A DNA stretch of 64,000 nucleotides from a virus. A program made the translations under genes and the position numbers. The DNA is taken from positions 62,001 through 126,000 of the IMG/VR virus record IMGVR_UViG_3300036790_000468; one strand, given 5' to 3'. Of this stretch, positions 55,514-63,528 are shown in pieces. Below the pieces are notes generated by a model. It saw only the letters and a program-made list of their open reading frames with translations. It searched no databases and was not told the DNA's origin. How positions within the stretch are numbered: position 1 is the stretch's first letter; each line of letters begins with the position of its first letter.

Positions 55514-55795
55514 TCACTGCCGACCGGCCGGATCGATCGTGAACCAGGCCACGTCCTCCTCGTCGACCTCGAACGAGCGCAGTACCCCGGCCATCGGCCC
55601 GGGCCCTCGGATCACCACCACCTTCCCCACCGACACCTGCAGCCGGGCCACATCCAGCAGCCGGGACGCGTTCGTGATCTGCCCGGAGATCAGCGCAGGC
55701 TCCCCGTGGCCCCCGTCGAGCGGCAGGTACCCGCTCACCGAGTACCAGCCGACCCGCGCCCCCTCCAACCGCGCCGGAGTGCTCTCGCCGCTCAC
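55514..55795 (-). CDS. Hypothetical beta-rich protein
   Basis: 93 residues from GTG at 55795, in a GTGA overlap with the previous stop. Strands: RVGWYSVSGYLPLDG, PALISGQITNASRLLDV, LQVSVGKVVVIRGPGPMAG, LRSFEVDEEDVAWFTIDP. Not recognised. Confidence 0.6.
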   Translation of the reverse strand: MSGESTPARLEGARVGWYSVSGYLPLDGGHGEPALISGQITNASRLLDVARLQVSVGKVVVIRGPGPMAGVLRSFEVDEEDVAWFTIDPAGRQ

Positions 55796-56355
55796 GCGCT
55801 GGCCGCCCTTCCGACGAGCACCAGGTGCCATTCCACGCCGCCCCACGCTCCCCGGTTCGCCTCCTTGGTCCGCTGCACGCGCTTCCCCTCCCGGTTCAGG
55901 CGCCTCGCGGCGTCATGGAGTCTGGCGCGCTCGACCTCGAGCAGCCTCGCGGCCTCTGACTCCTCCAGGCGGCCGCCGTTCTCGCGCAGCAGCTGCTCGA
56001 GCGCTTTGTCGAGATGGGCGGTGCGCCAATAGTGCGCCTTGACGCTGCAGGAGTTCGAGCAGTACTGGCGCGGTTCGGGCTTGACCGAGACGATCGCGAC
56101 TTCGCAGCGCGGGCCGGCGCACTGGCGTACGGCGACCGGCGGGCAGGTGCACTCCCCGCAGGTCTTGGTGTGCCGGTCGTAGACCCACAGGCCTTCCTCG
56201 GCCGTCTCGGGGCGCGCCCGCGGGATCTCGCGCCACAGGCCGCGCGCCATGACCTCGTACAGGGCGCCGAGGTTCAGGAGGGTCTCGTGGTCCCCGGCGC
56301 GCCGCAGCGCGCGCAGCATATCGACGGTCTCAGTATCCGTGTATTGATCCATCAC
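55792..56355 (-). CDS. Zinc-finger protein with winged-helix-like C-terminus
   Basis: 187 residues. Two Cys clusters: TCGECTCPP near 67, and RQCAGPRCEVAIV with YCSNSCSVKAHYWR near 80-110, the latter like the CGNR/treble-clef finger CxxxxC...CxxxC-x4-YWR. The C-terminal part (LEESEAARLLEVERARLHDA; ARRLNREGKRVQR) looks like a helix-turn-helix. Probable nucleic-acid-binding protein. Confidence 0.65.
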   Translation of the reverse strand: MMDQYTDTETVDMLRALRRAGDHETLLNLGALYEVMARGLWREIPRARPETAEEGLWVYDRHTKTCGECTCPPVAVRQCAGPRCEVAIVSVKPEPRQYCSNSCSVKAHYWRTAHLDKALEQLLRENGGRLEESEAARLLEVERARLHDAARRLNREGKRVQRTKEANRGAWGGVEWHLVLVGRAASA

Positions 56356-56802
56356 TCAGTCCTTCCAGCCCGGCACCATGGTCACCGGGATCCCGGCGGC
56401 CTCCCACACCGCGGCGACCCGCGGCTGGTCCTCGTGCGCCGCCACCACCTCGTACCGGCGCGCGATCTTCGCGAGGATCTCCGCCTTCACCACCGCGTCC
56501 GCCCTCCCGTCGTGCTGGGCCCGCATCCACATCGCCTCCGACGGCACCTGGTGCAGCGCCAGCCACCACGCCGTGACGTGCCGGTACAGGGGCGCGGCCT
56601 CGCGCGCGGTAACGATGAGGACCGCCAGCCCCGCTGCGGCGTCGCGCCGGGCGTCCTCCACCACCCAGGAGTGCGGCGGGCAGTCGATCGAGGCCATGTG
56701 GAACGCGTGGAACCTTCCGGGCCCGTGGATCAAGTGGCGGATCCCGGAGACGTCGACGAGGGTCCCGTCGACGTCGTAGATAGACGCGAGCGGCCGGCTC
56801 AC
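56356..56802 (-). CDS. HAD-family polynucleotide phosphatase-like protein
   Basis: 148 residues from GTG at 56802 in a GTGA overlap with the upstream stop. HAD motif I is YDVDGTLVDV (Asp10, Asp12), motif II VLIVTARE (Thr65), a Lys in VVKAEILAKI, and motif IV HEDQPRVAAVW. The arrangement, with WWLALHQVPSEAMWMR, follows the 3'-phosphatase half of T4-type polynucleotide kinase. It would remove 3' or cyclic phosphates from cut nucleic acid ends. No kinase domain is present. Coupled to the RlaP-like gene. Confidence 0.75.
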   Translation of the reverse strand: MSRPLASIYDVDGTLVDVSGIRHLIHGPGRFHAFHMASIDCPPHSWVVEDARRDAAAGLAVLIVTAREAAPLYRHVTAWWLALHQVPSEAMWMRAQHDGRADAVVKAEILAKIARRYEVVAAHEDQPRVAAVWEAAGIPVTMVPGWKD

Positions 56803-57500
56803 ACCGACTCCCGCGCATCCTGGTAGAACTCGGCGCGCACCCGGTTGATCCACGCCTGCACGACTTCGGTGCGCGGCTCGGCCGGCAGCACGCTGCGCGC
56901 GGTCGAGAAACGCTCCTCGGCCACCGCCATGTACGGGGCCGCCGCCTGCGGGTCGGCCGCGACGCGCTCGCCGAAGTCCAGGTAGCGCTGCGGATCCTCC
57001 AGGCGGATGTGCAGCCGGCCGGTGGTGTAGAGCTCGTAGCCCTGCTCCACCAGGCGCATCAGGTGCCGCGCGTGCTTGGCGGTACGCCGGTCCGGGATGT
57101 CGCTCTTGAACCGACCGCTGGTCAGGAGCTTGCGGAACTGCTGGCTGGCGTACCCGAGGTACGCGTCCCGGGTACGGCGCGCGCTCAGGAACGCCGTGCG
57201 GTGCTCGACGAGCTCGGCGCCGAGCGGGGTCTGGACCTCGTAGTCCTCGAGCCAGAGGATCTCCGCCGCGGTCGGATTGCCGCCCAGGATCAGCTTCGCT
57301 GCCTTTGCGACCTCGTGCAGCGTCAGGTCCGGATGGGTCGTCACGTGCGAGTCGCGGTGCGGGCCGAGCGAGAACAGCCGCTCGGTATCCCACGCGAAGA
57401 TCCCGAGCCGGTCCACGTCCGAGTCCGGGCCCGCCAGCCCGTACGCCGTCGAGCCGACAACGCCCTGCAGCAGGACGTGCATCCCGTCATCCGAGTCCAC
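56799..57500 (-). CDS. RlaP-like nucleotidyltransferase (RNA repair associated, Pol-beta fold)
   Basis: 233 residues. GVVGSTAYGLAGPDSDVDRL carries the GS...Y...DSDxD catalytic pattern of the Pol-beta superfamily (Ser17, Asp28, Asp30). HEVAKAAKLILGGNPTAAEI, YLGYASQQFRKLL and a central HARHLMRLVEQGYELYTTG are typical of the RlaP (PF10127) family, named for its link to RNA-repair ligases and kinases. Overlaps the phosphatase gene. Substrate unproven; tRNA or RNA end repair is the likely theme. Confidence 0.8.
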   Translation of the reverse strand: MDSDDGMHVLLQGVVGSTAYGLAGPDSDVDRLGIFAWDTERLFSLGPHRDSHVTTHPDLTLHEVAKAAKLILGGNPTAAEILWLEDYEVQTPLGAELVEHRTAFLSARRTRDAYLGYASQQFRKLLTSGRFKSDIPDRRTAKHARHLMRLVEQGYELYTTGRLHIRLEDPQRYLDFGERVAADPQAAAPYMAVAEERFSTARSVLPAEPRTEVVQAWINRVRAEFYQDARESV

Positions 57501-57966
57501 TGGTTGCTCCGTTCGATTCGATGGTCAGACAGGCCGGGCAGCGCGCGGGGCCGGCGAGCGTCGCCTCGATCGCGGCCCGGGTGAAGGCGAGCACGGGCTC
57601 GCGCTCGGGCGGCAGCGGCATATGGAAGCGCAGGGAGGTCTCCGACACCCGCAGCGGATGCTCGGGGCTCTCGCGGGTGAAGAAGCCGACCGGGAACCCG
57701 GTGAGCAAAGCGAGGCGCAGCAGCTCCTCCCACTCCGGATACAGCTGCCCGGCCTCCCACAGGTCCACGGCCGGCTCCTGGGTGCCGCAGGCCTCGTCGA
57801 CCTCCGGGCCGTCCAGCTCTCGCACATCCAGGGCCGTGGTGACCCAGTAGGGGACGGTGAGCCCCGCGTGCCACAGGCGGTGAGCCTCGGCTGCGCCGGG
57901 GCCGGCCGCGATCGCGGCGAGCTCGGCGCGGTCCACCTCGTCGTGCAGCGCGATCGCGTGCTGCAC
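57487..57966 (-). CDS. XRE-like HTH protein (conserved actinophage type)
   Basis: 159 residues if read from GTG at 57966; no ribosome site is evident and coding-like sequence may continue upstream. HRLWHAGLTVPYWVTTALDV and GPEVDEACGTQEPAVDLWEA then LYPEWEELLRLALLTGFPVG resemble a degenerate XRE helix-turn-helix in which LA..TG.PVGFF is the end of the fold. C-terminal CPACLTIES is a half zinc site. Possible regulator or DUF397 partner. Confidence 0.55.
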   Translation of the reverse strand: MQHAIALHDEVDRAELAAIAAGPGAAEAHRLWHAGLTVPYWVTTALDVRELDGPEVDEACGTQEPAVDLWEAGQLYPEWEELLRLALLTGFPVGFFTRESPEHPLRVSETSLRFHMPLPPEREPVLAFTRAAIEATLAGPARCPACLTIESNGATSGLG

Positions 57967-58042
57967 GCTGTCGGCCGGGCGAGGCCTGCGCGGCGCTGTG
58001 CGTCGACGCGGGCGCGCGGCGGGGACGGTGGGCCGCTGGTAC

Positions 58043-58261
58043 TCAGCGGCGCCGGGCGGCGTAGGCGCGGCCTCCTTTGGCCGGCGCGTGTCGCTCAGCC
58101 GGGGCGCCGGTGGCCGCGCGGTCCGCGCAGACCTTGTGGCAGGGGCTGTCGTTGGCCGGATGGCGCAGGAGCGCGGGCCGGCCGCAGAGCCGGCAAGGTG
58201 CCGGGTCCGCGACGCGGGCGTGGGACCAGTCCCACAGGCGGTCGTCGATGTTGGGGGCCAT
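58043..58261 (-). CDS. Small zinc-finger protein
   Basis: 72 residues from ATG at 58261. CRLCGRPALLRHPANDSPCH followed by KVCAD gives a C-x2-C...C-H-x2-C cluster. The C-terminus is basic (RHAPAKGGRAYAARRR). Common type among actinophage early genes; probably nucleic-acid binding. Confidence 0.65.
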   Translation of the reverse strand: MAPNIDDRLWDWSHARVADPAPCRLCGRPALLRHPANDSPCHKVCADRAATGAPAERHAPAKGGRAYAARRR

Positions 58262-58295
58262 GGGATCCTCGGGGCGGGAGTCCTGGGGTGCGGGG

Positions 58296-58913
58296 TCATG
58301 GATGCTCAGGGCCTGATGTCATGGGCTTCGAGCTTCCGATGCCGCCGGCGGTGAGCAGCTGCTGTGCGGAGGCGTTGACGATGTTCCATGCCGAGTCGTC
58401 GGGATCCTCGGTGAGCTGGAAAGCCGCAAGGGACGCGAGGGACTGGGCGATGAGAAGGATCGAGCTGTACGCCCCATTGCGCTGGTCGCGGTAGATCGTG
58501 GCGGCAGTGCGGGCGTGGTCGCGGCCGGTTTCTGCAGCGGCGAGCTGCCCGTAGTACACCGGGTCTTGAGCTGCGGCGTGCTGTGCGAGCTCGGCAAACC
58601 AGCGGCGGTTGGCCGTATCCAGGCCGGCCTCGAGTTCGGCGACGCGCGCCGTGAGCCGCTTCACGGTTGGGGAGTGGACTAAGCAGACATCGCCCGGCCC
58701 CTCGAACGAGCAGCAGCACTTGCCGTTGTCCGGCATTGAGATCAGCTTGGCCTGCAGCTCGTCAACGTGCTGCGTGAGCCGCTTGACTTCGGTCAGCAGC
58801 TCGCGGCGGTGGCGTTCGGCCGAGTTCGGGTGCGCGTCGTTGATGAACGGGTCGCAGATCCGGTCGATGGTCTGGATCTCGGCGAGCCGGTCTGGTGCCA
58901 TGGGCTCGGTCAC
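58296..58913 (-). CDS. Hypothetical coiled-coil protein
   Basis: 205 residues from GTG at 58913 touching the previous stop; longer readings lack a site. Two helical parts with heptads (RHRRELLTEVKRLTQHVDEL; VKRLTARVAELEAGLDTANR) separated by a Cys-rich loop (GKCCCSFEGPGDVCLVHS). C-terminal part has SILLIAQSLASLAAFQLTED. The layout is common in Streptomyces phages; function unknown. Confidence 0.65.
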   Translation of the reverse strand: MTEPMAPDRLAEIQTIDRICDPFINDAHPNSAERHRRELLTEVKRLTQHVDELQAKLISMPDNGKCCCSFEGPGDVCLVHSPTVKRLTARVAELEAGLDTANRRWFAELAQHAAAQDPVYYGQLAAAETGRDHARTAATIYRDQRNGAYSSILLIAQSLASLAAFQLTEDPDDSAWNIVNASAQQLLTAGGIGSSKPMTSGPEHP

Positions 58914-59149
58914 TACAGGGCCTTTCCGGCGCGGTATCCGGCGAGCCAGAGCCAGCACCCGCTGCAGTCGATGTCGTCGTCTTCGGGATCGAACGCGACC
59001 GTGAGCGGGAGCGCCGGGTCCGCGCGATCGCACACCGGCTTCGTGCCGGTGGTGGTGAAGTGCACGGGGACGGCCGCGAGAACGCCCTCTGTCGTGCTGT
59101 CGGCGTGGGCGGTGAAGTGGGCCGAGGTGGCGGCGGGAGACTCAGGCAC
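58913..59149 (-). CDS. Hypothetical small protein with Cys pair
   Basis: 78 residues from GTG at 59149, overlapping the upstream stop by eight bases. Contains SAHFTAHADSTTEG, VHFTTTGTKPVCDRA and DDIDCSGCWLWLAGYRAG. The Cys residues may bind metal. Not recognised. Confidence 0.55.
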   Translation of the reverse strand: MPESPAATSAHFTAHADSTTEGVLAAVPVHFTTTGTKPVCDRADPALPLTVAFDPEDDDIDCSGCWLWLAGYRAGKAL

Positions 59150-59549
59150 CGGACACCGCCTCGGCATCGACCACGAGATCCAACTCGCCCGCGTCGAAGG
59201 CGGCCAGGTCGAAGGCGGCCAGGCCATCCCGGACATCACGGCTGTCGAACTGCACGGCGAACTCTCCGACGTCTCCGGAGATCACCGTGCCAGTTCGGCC
59301 GAGGAACCGGCGGTCACCGCGCACGTCCCGGGCCACGATGACCCGGTCGCCCTTCTTGAACGGGGGCGCCGACTCGGCCCCCTTGTGCGCGTCGGTCTTG
59401 TCCTCGAGATCCCGGGCGAGCATGTCGATGTACCCGAGCAGTTCCTCGCGGTGGGTACGGGCGTGGTCGCAGGCGAGTTCGCCGCGCTGCTCCTGGAGCA
59501 TGTGCGCGCGGATCTCCTCGATGCGCTCGGCGACAGGGCCAGTCCTCAT
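59142..59549 (-). CDS. Hypothetical protein with KOW/SH3-like domain
   Basis: 135 residues from ATG at 59549, in an ATGA overlap. Helical N-terminus (RIEEIRAHMLQEQRGELACD; REELLGYIDMLARDLEDKT), then FKKGDRVIVARDVRG, RFLGRTGTVISGDVGEFAV and VQFDS, the strand pattern of KOW/SH3-like barrels found in RNA- or protein-binding factors. Not a known phage family. Confidence 0.6.
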   Translation of the reverse strand: MRTGPVAERIEEIRAHMLQEQRGELACDHARTHREELLGYIDMLARDLEDKTDAHKGAESAPPFKKGDRVIVARDVRGDRRFLGRTGTVISGDVGEFAVQFDSRDVRDGLAAFDLAAFDAGELDLVVDAEAVSGA

Positions 59550-59935
59550 CGGGACGCCTCCGCCTCGGTGGCAGCCGGCGCGTCGAAGAAGTCGATCGTC
59601 CGACCGGCCGCAAGGTCTGCGACAAGCCGCCGCAGCCGGTCCAGGGCGTTGTTCGCGTCGAACAGCACCTCGGACTCGTAGCCGTCCAGGCCCAGGAGTT
59701 CGGATGCCGTCTCGGAGATCTGGACATCCTCCGCGAGGGGCGTACCCGGGTAGATGGTCACGGTGTCGCTGTAGAAGTGGAGCTGCGCGTCGGGGTAAGT
59801 GAGGGCGACCGCGTGGCCCGCGAAGCAGTAGGCGGTCCCGCATTCGGTCTGCTTGGACCACATGGACTGGTCCCACGTGTCCGGGTTGGCCTCGATGTGC
59901 GCGAGGGTGCGCTCAAGCAGGTCGACGTTCGTCAT
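59546..59935 (-). CDS. Hypothetical protein (conserved actinophage type)
   Basis: 129 residues from ATG at 59935 with GGGAGGA. Begins LLERTLAHIEANPDTWDQSM, then CGTAYCFAGHAVAL, SETASELLGLDGYESEVLFD and NNALDRLRRLVADLAAG. The pattern (helix, short Cys/His loop TAYCFAGHA, helices) is seen in many Streptomyces phage proteins of unknown function. Coupled to both neighbours. Confidence 0.7.
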   Translation of the reverse strand: MTNVDLLERTLAHIEANPDTWDQSMWSKQTECGTAYCFAGHAVALTYPDAQLHFYSDTVTIYPGTPLAEDVQISETASELLGLDGYESEVLFDANNALDRLRRLVADLAAGRTIDFFDAPAATEAEASR

Positions 59936-60123
59936 CAGTTCCTCCCGGTTTCGCCGCGCACGATGTCGGAGGCGCGGCCGATCCCGTCGCGCCAGCCGCA
60001 CGAGCGCTGGGACGAGGGCGGGCACGCGCAGCCGGGCGCGGGCTTGTTCATGAACACTTCGAGTTCGCAGGCGAGGCGGCGGCGCAGGATCTCCTCGAAC
60101 ACGGGCAGGCCGGCGGTGGTCAC
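59935..60123 (-). CDS. Small Cys-rich protein
   Basis: 62 residues from GTG at 60123 (GTGA overlap). FEEILRRRLACELEVFMNKP, then GCACPPSSQRSCGW, four Cys that could bind zinc. Not recognised. Confidence 0.55.
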   Translation of the reverse strand: MTTAGLPVFEEILRRRLACELEVFMNKPAPGCACPPSSQRSCGWRDGIGRASDIVRGETGRN

Positions 60124-60556
60124 CGGCCACCGGCCTCGGTGGCGGCAGTGGGGCGCTCTTCGCTCCAGGGCAGCGCAACGGTGATCTCGACGAGGTTCAG
60201 GGCCCGGTTTGTCTCGACGTTCCGCATTGCCCGGCCGCAGAACTGGCCGGCGAACCTGACGACCTGGCCGTCTGCGGCGTCCGTCAGCGTCACCTCGGCG
60301 CGGACGGTGCCGGTCAGGTTGGGCATGAGAAAGAGGTCTTTGAACAGCTGCTGGGTCAGTTCAGAGACCGGTTCGGGCTGCCCGCGTTCGCCTTCGAGTT
60401 CGGCGACGCGCGCGGTGAGCCGGTCGCGGTCGGCGAGCAGCGTCTTCGCCACGCGGTAGCCGACGCCAGCGGGGTTCCATTCGGGAGGCGGTCGGCGACG
60501 CGGTCCGCTGCTGCGCGGATCTCGGCGATCCGCTGCCCGCTGATCGGCGCGGTCAC
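60120..60556 (-). pseudogene. Hypothetical protein gene with single-base frameshift
   Basis: GTG at 60556 (GTGA overlap) starts a convincing N-terminus (VTAPISGQRIAEIRAAADRV). At about 60480, within CCTCCCGAATGG, the coding signal moves -1 to PEWNPAGVGYRVAKTLLADR and LTARVAELEGERGQPEP, ending at 60120. Adding one C would give RLPEWNPAGV in one frame. So either a true mutation, a sequencing error or slippage. The intact protein would be a coiled-coil plus a beta domain (TGTVRAEVTLTDAADGQVV; LNLVEITVALPW). Confidence 0.6.
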
Positions 60557-60951
60557 GAGGCGCCACCAGCGGCGGCAAGGCGCGCGATCCGCTGGTACTT
60601 CTCGGGAGTGGTGTGGCCATCCCAGATGGTGGAGTCGTCGCGTTCGACGTGCTCGAACAGGCTCAGGTCGTTCTCGCCGACGTGCCACGAGCACTGGCCG
60701 GTGGGGAGCTCGACGTAGACGACGACCCAGCCGGGCTCGCTGGCGTCGCCGTAGTTCCAGGTCGACGGGTAGAGCGCGGCGAGCAGCGCGACGAGGTGGG
60801 CGCGCTCGCGGTAGGCGCCGTTCGTGGCGTTGATCTGCTGGCCGAGCTCGTCATAGGCGGTCTCCCACTCCCCGTACCAGTATTCGATCTGCTGGTCGGG
60901 GGTCTTGATGTCGTGGGGTTCGAGGGCGAGTCGGTCGGCGTGGTCGGTCAC
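60553..60951 (-). CDS. Hypothetical protein (conserved actinophage type)
   Basis: 132 residues from GTG at 60951 with AGGAA. IEYWYGEWETAYDELGQQIN, RAHLVALLAALYPSTW, PGWVVVYVELPTGQCSWHVG, and a WDGHTTPEKYQRI ending. The strand pattern VVYVELPTGQxSWH and WDGHxTxEKYxR recurs in many Streptomyces phage proteins. Function unknown. Confidence 0.7.
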   Translation of the reverse strand: MTDHADRLALEPHDIKTPDQQIEYWYGEWETAYDELGQQINATNGAYRERAHLVALLAALYPSTWNYGDASEPGWVVVYVELPTGQCSWHVGENDLSLFEHVERDDSTIWDGHTTPEKYQRIARLAAAGGAS

Positions 60952-61202
60952 GGCTGATTCCTGTCGGTGTCGGGGGTGGTTCGCGGGTCGCTGACGAGCC
61001 AGTATCCGCGCAGCCCTCGGTGGTTGTTGTGGCTGATCTTCAGGCCGAAGACGACCTCGGTGGCGGGATCGTCGGCGCAGGTGACGACGGTGCAGTAGGC
61101 GTGCCGGGTGTCCGTGCGCTCGATGCGGATGGTGCGGCCCTTGTTGCCGGTGTGGGTGTCGGCCCAGATCTGGCCGCGGCGGACGCCGTCGGGGGCGTTC
61201 AT
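60948..61202 (-). CDS. Hypothetical small beta protein
   Basis: 84 residues from ATG at 61202. VRRGQIWADTHTGNKGRTIR, TDTRHAYCTVVTCADD, and GLKISHNNHRGLRGYWLVS give a small barrel like those in actinophage early proteins. Overlaps both neighbours by four bases. Confidence 0.65.
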   Translation of the reverse strand: MNAPDGVRRGQIWADTHTGNKGRTIRIERTDTRHAYCTVVTCADDPATEVVFGLKISHNNHRGLRGYWLVSDPRTTPDTDRNQP

Positions 61203-61453
61203 GCCCGGTTCCCGCCGTTGGTGTCGTGCTCGGCCAGCCATGCGCGCGCTTCGGCGGTGCCGCACTTGCCGGGCTCGCTGCCAGCGGTGAAGTGCGCCTG
61301 GCAGTCGCCGCGGTAGAACACACATTCGTCGTCCTGGTGGTCGACGAGGCGGCGCAGGTGCGTGAACGCCTCGAGGAGGTCGCGTGCTGCCTTGCGGGCC
61401 GCGGTCTCGAGGCGCAGGGCGATGCAGGCGCCCTCGCGGGGCTGAGGGGTCAC
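61199..61453 (-). CDS. Hypothetical small protein with Cys residues
   Basis: 84 residues from GTG at 61453. Helical first half (CIALRLETAARKAARDLLEA; HLRRLVDHQDDECVF) and second half with CQAHFTAGSEPGKCGTAEA. Possible zinc site. Not recognised. Confidence 0.6.
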   Translation of the reverse strand: MTPQPREGACIALRLETAARKAARDLLEAFTHLRRLVDHQDDECVFYRGDCQAHFTAGSEPGKCGTAEARAWLAEHDTNGGNRA

Positions 61454-61920
61454 GGTCGGTTCCCTTCTGCTGCGGTGTGGGGTGTCCAGGGCTTGCTGCG
61501 GCCCGGGTTTCCCTCGGCGGCGCGGACTTCGGCGTCGGTGGCGTCGCGGTGCAGGCCGTGCTTGCGGTACCAGGCGGCGTCCTGCGTCTGGAGCCGGGCC
61601 ATCCACTGCGGGCGCGTCTCGCCGGGGCGCTGGCGGCGTGCGGCTGGCTGTTCCGGGCGGCGTTCGGCGTCGGCTCCGGCGATGTGCTGCGCGGCGTCGA
61701 GCTCGCGCTGCTCGTCGGCGACGAGGCGGGATATGTGGACCGGGAGCAGGTAGTCGGTGGTCGTCGAGTAGTGCTTGACGACCGCGGCGGCGCAGGCCGG
61801 GAAGGCGAGGCCGCGGAGCGCCTGCTGCCACATGGTGATGTCGAGCTCGCCGATGGTGCGCTTGTCGAAGGACGCGGCGATGGTGAGCACGTTGTTGGCC
61901 TGGTCGAAGGTGAGGGTCAT
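61450..61920 (-). CDS. Candidate helicase loader (G39P-like)
   Basis: 156 residues from ATG at 61920 with GGGAGA. The first about 80 residues (FDKRTIGELDITMWQQALRG; FPACAAAVVKHYSTTTDYLL; VHISRLVADEQREL) match the small helical N-terminal domain of phage helicase loaders such as SPP1 G39P. The rest is a disordered basic tail, as expected for the helicase-binding part. It is read right after the HTH initiator candidate, a usual replication pair. Confidence 0.6.
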   Translation of the reverse strand: MTLTFDQANNVLTIAASFDKRTIGELDITMWQQALRGLAFPACAAAVVKHYSTTTDYLLPVHISRLVADEQRELDAAQHIAGADAERRPEQPAARRQRPGETRPQWMARLQTQDAAWYRKHGLHRDATDAEVRAAEGNPGRSKPWTPHTAAEGNRP

Positions 61921-62864
61921 GGTTCGATCTCCCGGAAGGCGCCGGGCAGCGCGACGGGCTGCTGGGAGGCGGGGGTGCCGTTGAGGGCGCCGAGTAGGGG
62001 GTCTTGGCCGTTGGCGATGCGCTGCTTGAGCCTGGCGAGGGCTTCTTGGCCTTGGGCGGCGCGCAGGTCGCTGGTGGCCGGTTTCGCGGCGGTGGGGGCA
62101 GTGGCGCGCAGGACTCGGTTCAGTTCCTGCTCGAGCCGGGGGACGGTGATGGGGCTACCGACGGCGCGGGCGGCATTCGCAATTGATTTCGGGTCGTGGC
62201 CGACGGCGAGGAGCTTTTCGACGGCATTGCACGACGCGAAGAATGCGCGTGTTCCTCCGGCGGGTTTGATGGGGAGTTGTTCCCACCACCATTGGATGAT
62301 CTGTTTGGCGAGCGTGGCGCGCTGGTGGGTCTCGGGGTCGAGGGGTGCGTCCGGCTTGGCGGTCCGTGCGGCGCGCTTGCGCGGTGCAGCGAGGGGAGAA
62401 GACGAAGTCTTCTCTTGGGTAGTTGGTTCAAGGACGGTTTGTCGGACGTGTACGTCCGGTCTCGCTGCCGTGTATGACCGGTCGTAGGTGTCCGGTTGGA
62501 CGTCGGTGACCGGTCGTGCATGTCCGGCTGGACTTCCATGACCGGTCGTAGGTGTCCGGTCAGAATCGACTGTTTCGCGGAGTTCCATCGCGAGGTCCCA
62601 GACGATCGGGCGCTTCATCGGCGGCAGGTGGGCGACGAGCCTTTGATCCCCCCGGCGGATCAATCCGAGCTCTTCTAATTCCGTCAGGTCCCTGCGAATC
62701 TGCCGATCTGTTTTTCGCGCGTATTTCCCGAGAGTCGCCTGTGCGGCACGGGCGCCGCGGCCTTCGTGATCGGCGTGGTTGGCGAGCCCCATCAGCGTTC
62801 CGAAGGCGTTCGCGGGCAGCCCGGGCGCGTCGTTCAGGACCCAGGCCATCGCTTCCAAGCTCAC
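61917..62864 (-). CDS. Replication initiator-like HTH protein
   Basis: 315 residues from GTG at 62864, in a GTGA overlap with the upstream stop and GGAGG eight bases before; an ATG at 62891 lacks such a site. Residues 1-90 are a winged helix (GTLMGLANHADHEGRGARAA; TLGKYARKTDRQIRRDLTEL; LGLIRRGDQRLVAHLPP), the HTH_36/phage O-like type that binds the origin. The middle is a low-complexity linker with short repeats; about 185-260 is helical (RATLAKQIIQWWWEQLPIKP), likely for loader or helicase contact. Confidence 0.75.
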   Translation of the reverse strand: MSLEAMAWVLNDAPGLPANAFGTLMGLANHADHEGRGARAAQATLGKYARKTDRQIRRDLTELEELGLIRRGDQRLVAHLPPMKRPIVWDLAMELRETVDSDRTPTTGHGSPAGHARPVTDVQPDTYDRSYTAARPDVHVRQTVLEPTTQEKTSSSPLAAPRKRAARTAKPDAPLDPETHQRATLAKQIIQWWWEQLPIKPAGGTRAFFASCNAVEKLLAVGHDPKSIANAARAVGSPITVPRLEQELNRVLRATAPTAAKPATSDLRAAQGQEALARLKQRIANGQDPLLGALNGTPASQQPVALPGAFREIEP

Positions 62865-63187
62865 CCGCCGTACCTCCGGTCGTTGCGCCATGGCACGAGC
62901 AGGTCGCCGTTGGACCCGGGCGGCGGTCCGGAGCGGATCCGCGGCATCGGCGCGGTGTCGCCGAGCGGCCCGAGCTGGGCGCCGTGCAGGCGGCGCCCGA
63001 GGTCGGCGATGATGGCGCGCTGCTCGACGTTCTGCCGGGCCACGGCGCGCGCGTGGTGGGTCAGGGCCGCGCTGTCGCCAGCGAGGTCATCGACCTTCCT
63101 GCGGAGCCTGCTGATCTCCTCGAGCGCGGCGGCGTGCTCGGCCTGGAGGGCGGCGTGGCGGGCGCGCAGGCCCCTGCGGATGCGCAT
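62861..63187 (-). CDS. Hypothetical coiled-coil protein
   Basis: 108 residues from ATG at 63187, overlapping the previous stop. HAALQAEHAAALEEISRLRR, VDDLAGDSAALTHHARAVAR and NVEQRAIIADLGRRLHGAQ form a long coiled coil; the C-terminus is Pro/Gly-rich and basic. Directly upstream of the replication initiator in the operon. Confidence 0.65.
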   Translation of the reverse strand: MRIRRGLRARHAALQAEHAAALEEISRLRRKVDDLAGDSAALTHHARAVARQNVEQRAIIADLGRRLHGAQLGPLGDTAPMPRIRSGPPPGSNGDLLVPWRNDRRYGG

Positions 63188-63528
63188 CAGCGTGCTCCGT
63201 TCTCGTTCTCGTTCTCGTCGCCCCACTTGCGGCACTCGCTGCACAGCGGCACGCGGGTCGTGCGGTGCCACTCGAACCCGGACTCCGTGCCGTGGGTCGC
63301 GGCGCCGGTGTGCTTGGCCCGGCACGGTCCGGTGTCCTCGATGCCGGGCAGCGGCTGGTAAGGGTCGGCCAGGCCGAGGGCGGCGAGGGCGAGTACCGCA
63401 AGCTCGGGCGGGAGGGCGGCGCGGGTGTAGGCCTCGCACGCGGCCTTCTCGGCGGGGGTGTTCTCGGCGTGTCCGAGTGCTGCGGCCTTCGCGGTGAGCT
63501 GCTCGGGGACGAGCTCGTCGAGCGGCAT
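63187..63528 (-). CDS. Hypothetical protein with C-terminal zinc-like site
   Basis: 113 residues from ATG at 63528 (TGATG overlap). Helical N-terminus (LDELVPEQLTAKAAALGHAE), hydrophobic LPPELAVLALAALGLADP, then GPCRAKHTGAAT and RVPLCSECRKWGD with Cys/His ligands, ending in an Asn-Glu repeat from TCTCGT hexamers. Not recognised; typical actinophage early gene. Confidence 0.65.
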   Translation of the reverse strand: MPLDELVPEQLTAKAAALGHAENTPAEKAACEAYTRAALPPELAVLALAALGLADPYQPLPGIEDTGPCRAKHTGAATHGTESGFEWHRTTRVPLCSECRKWGDENENENGAR

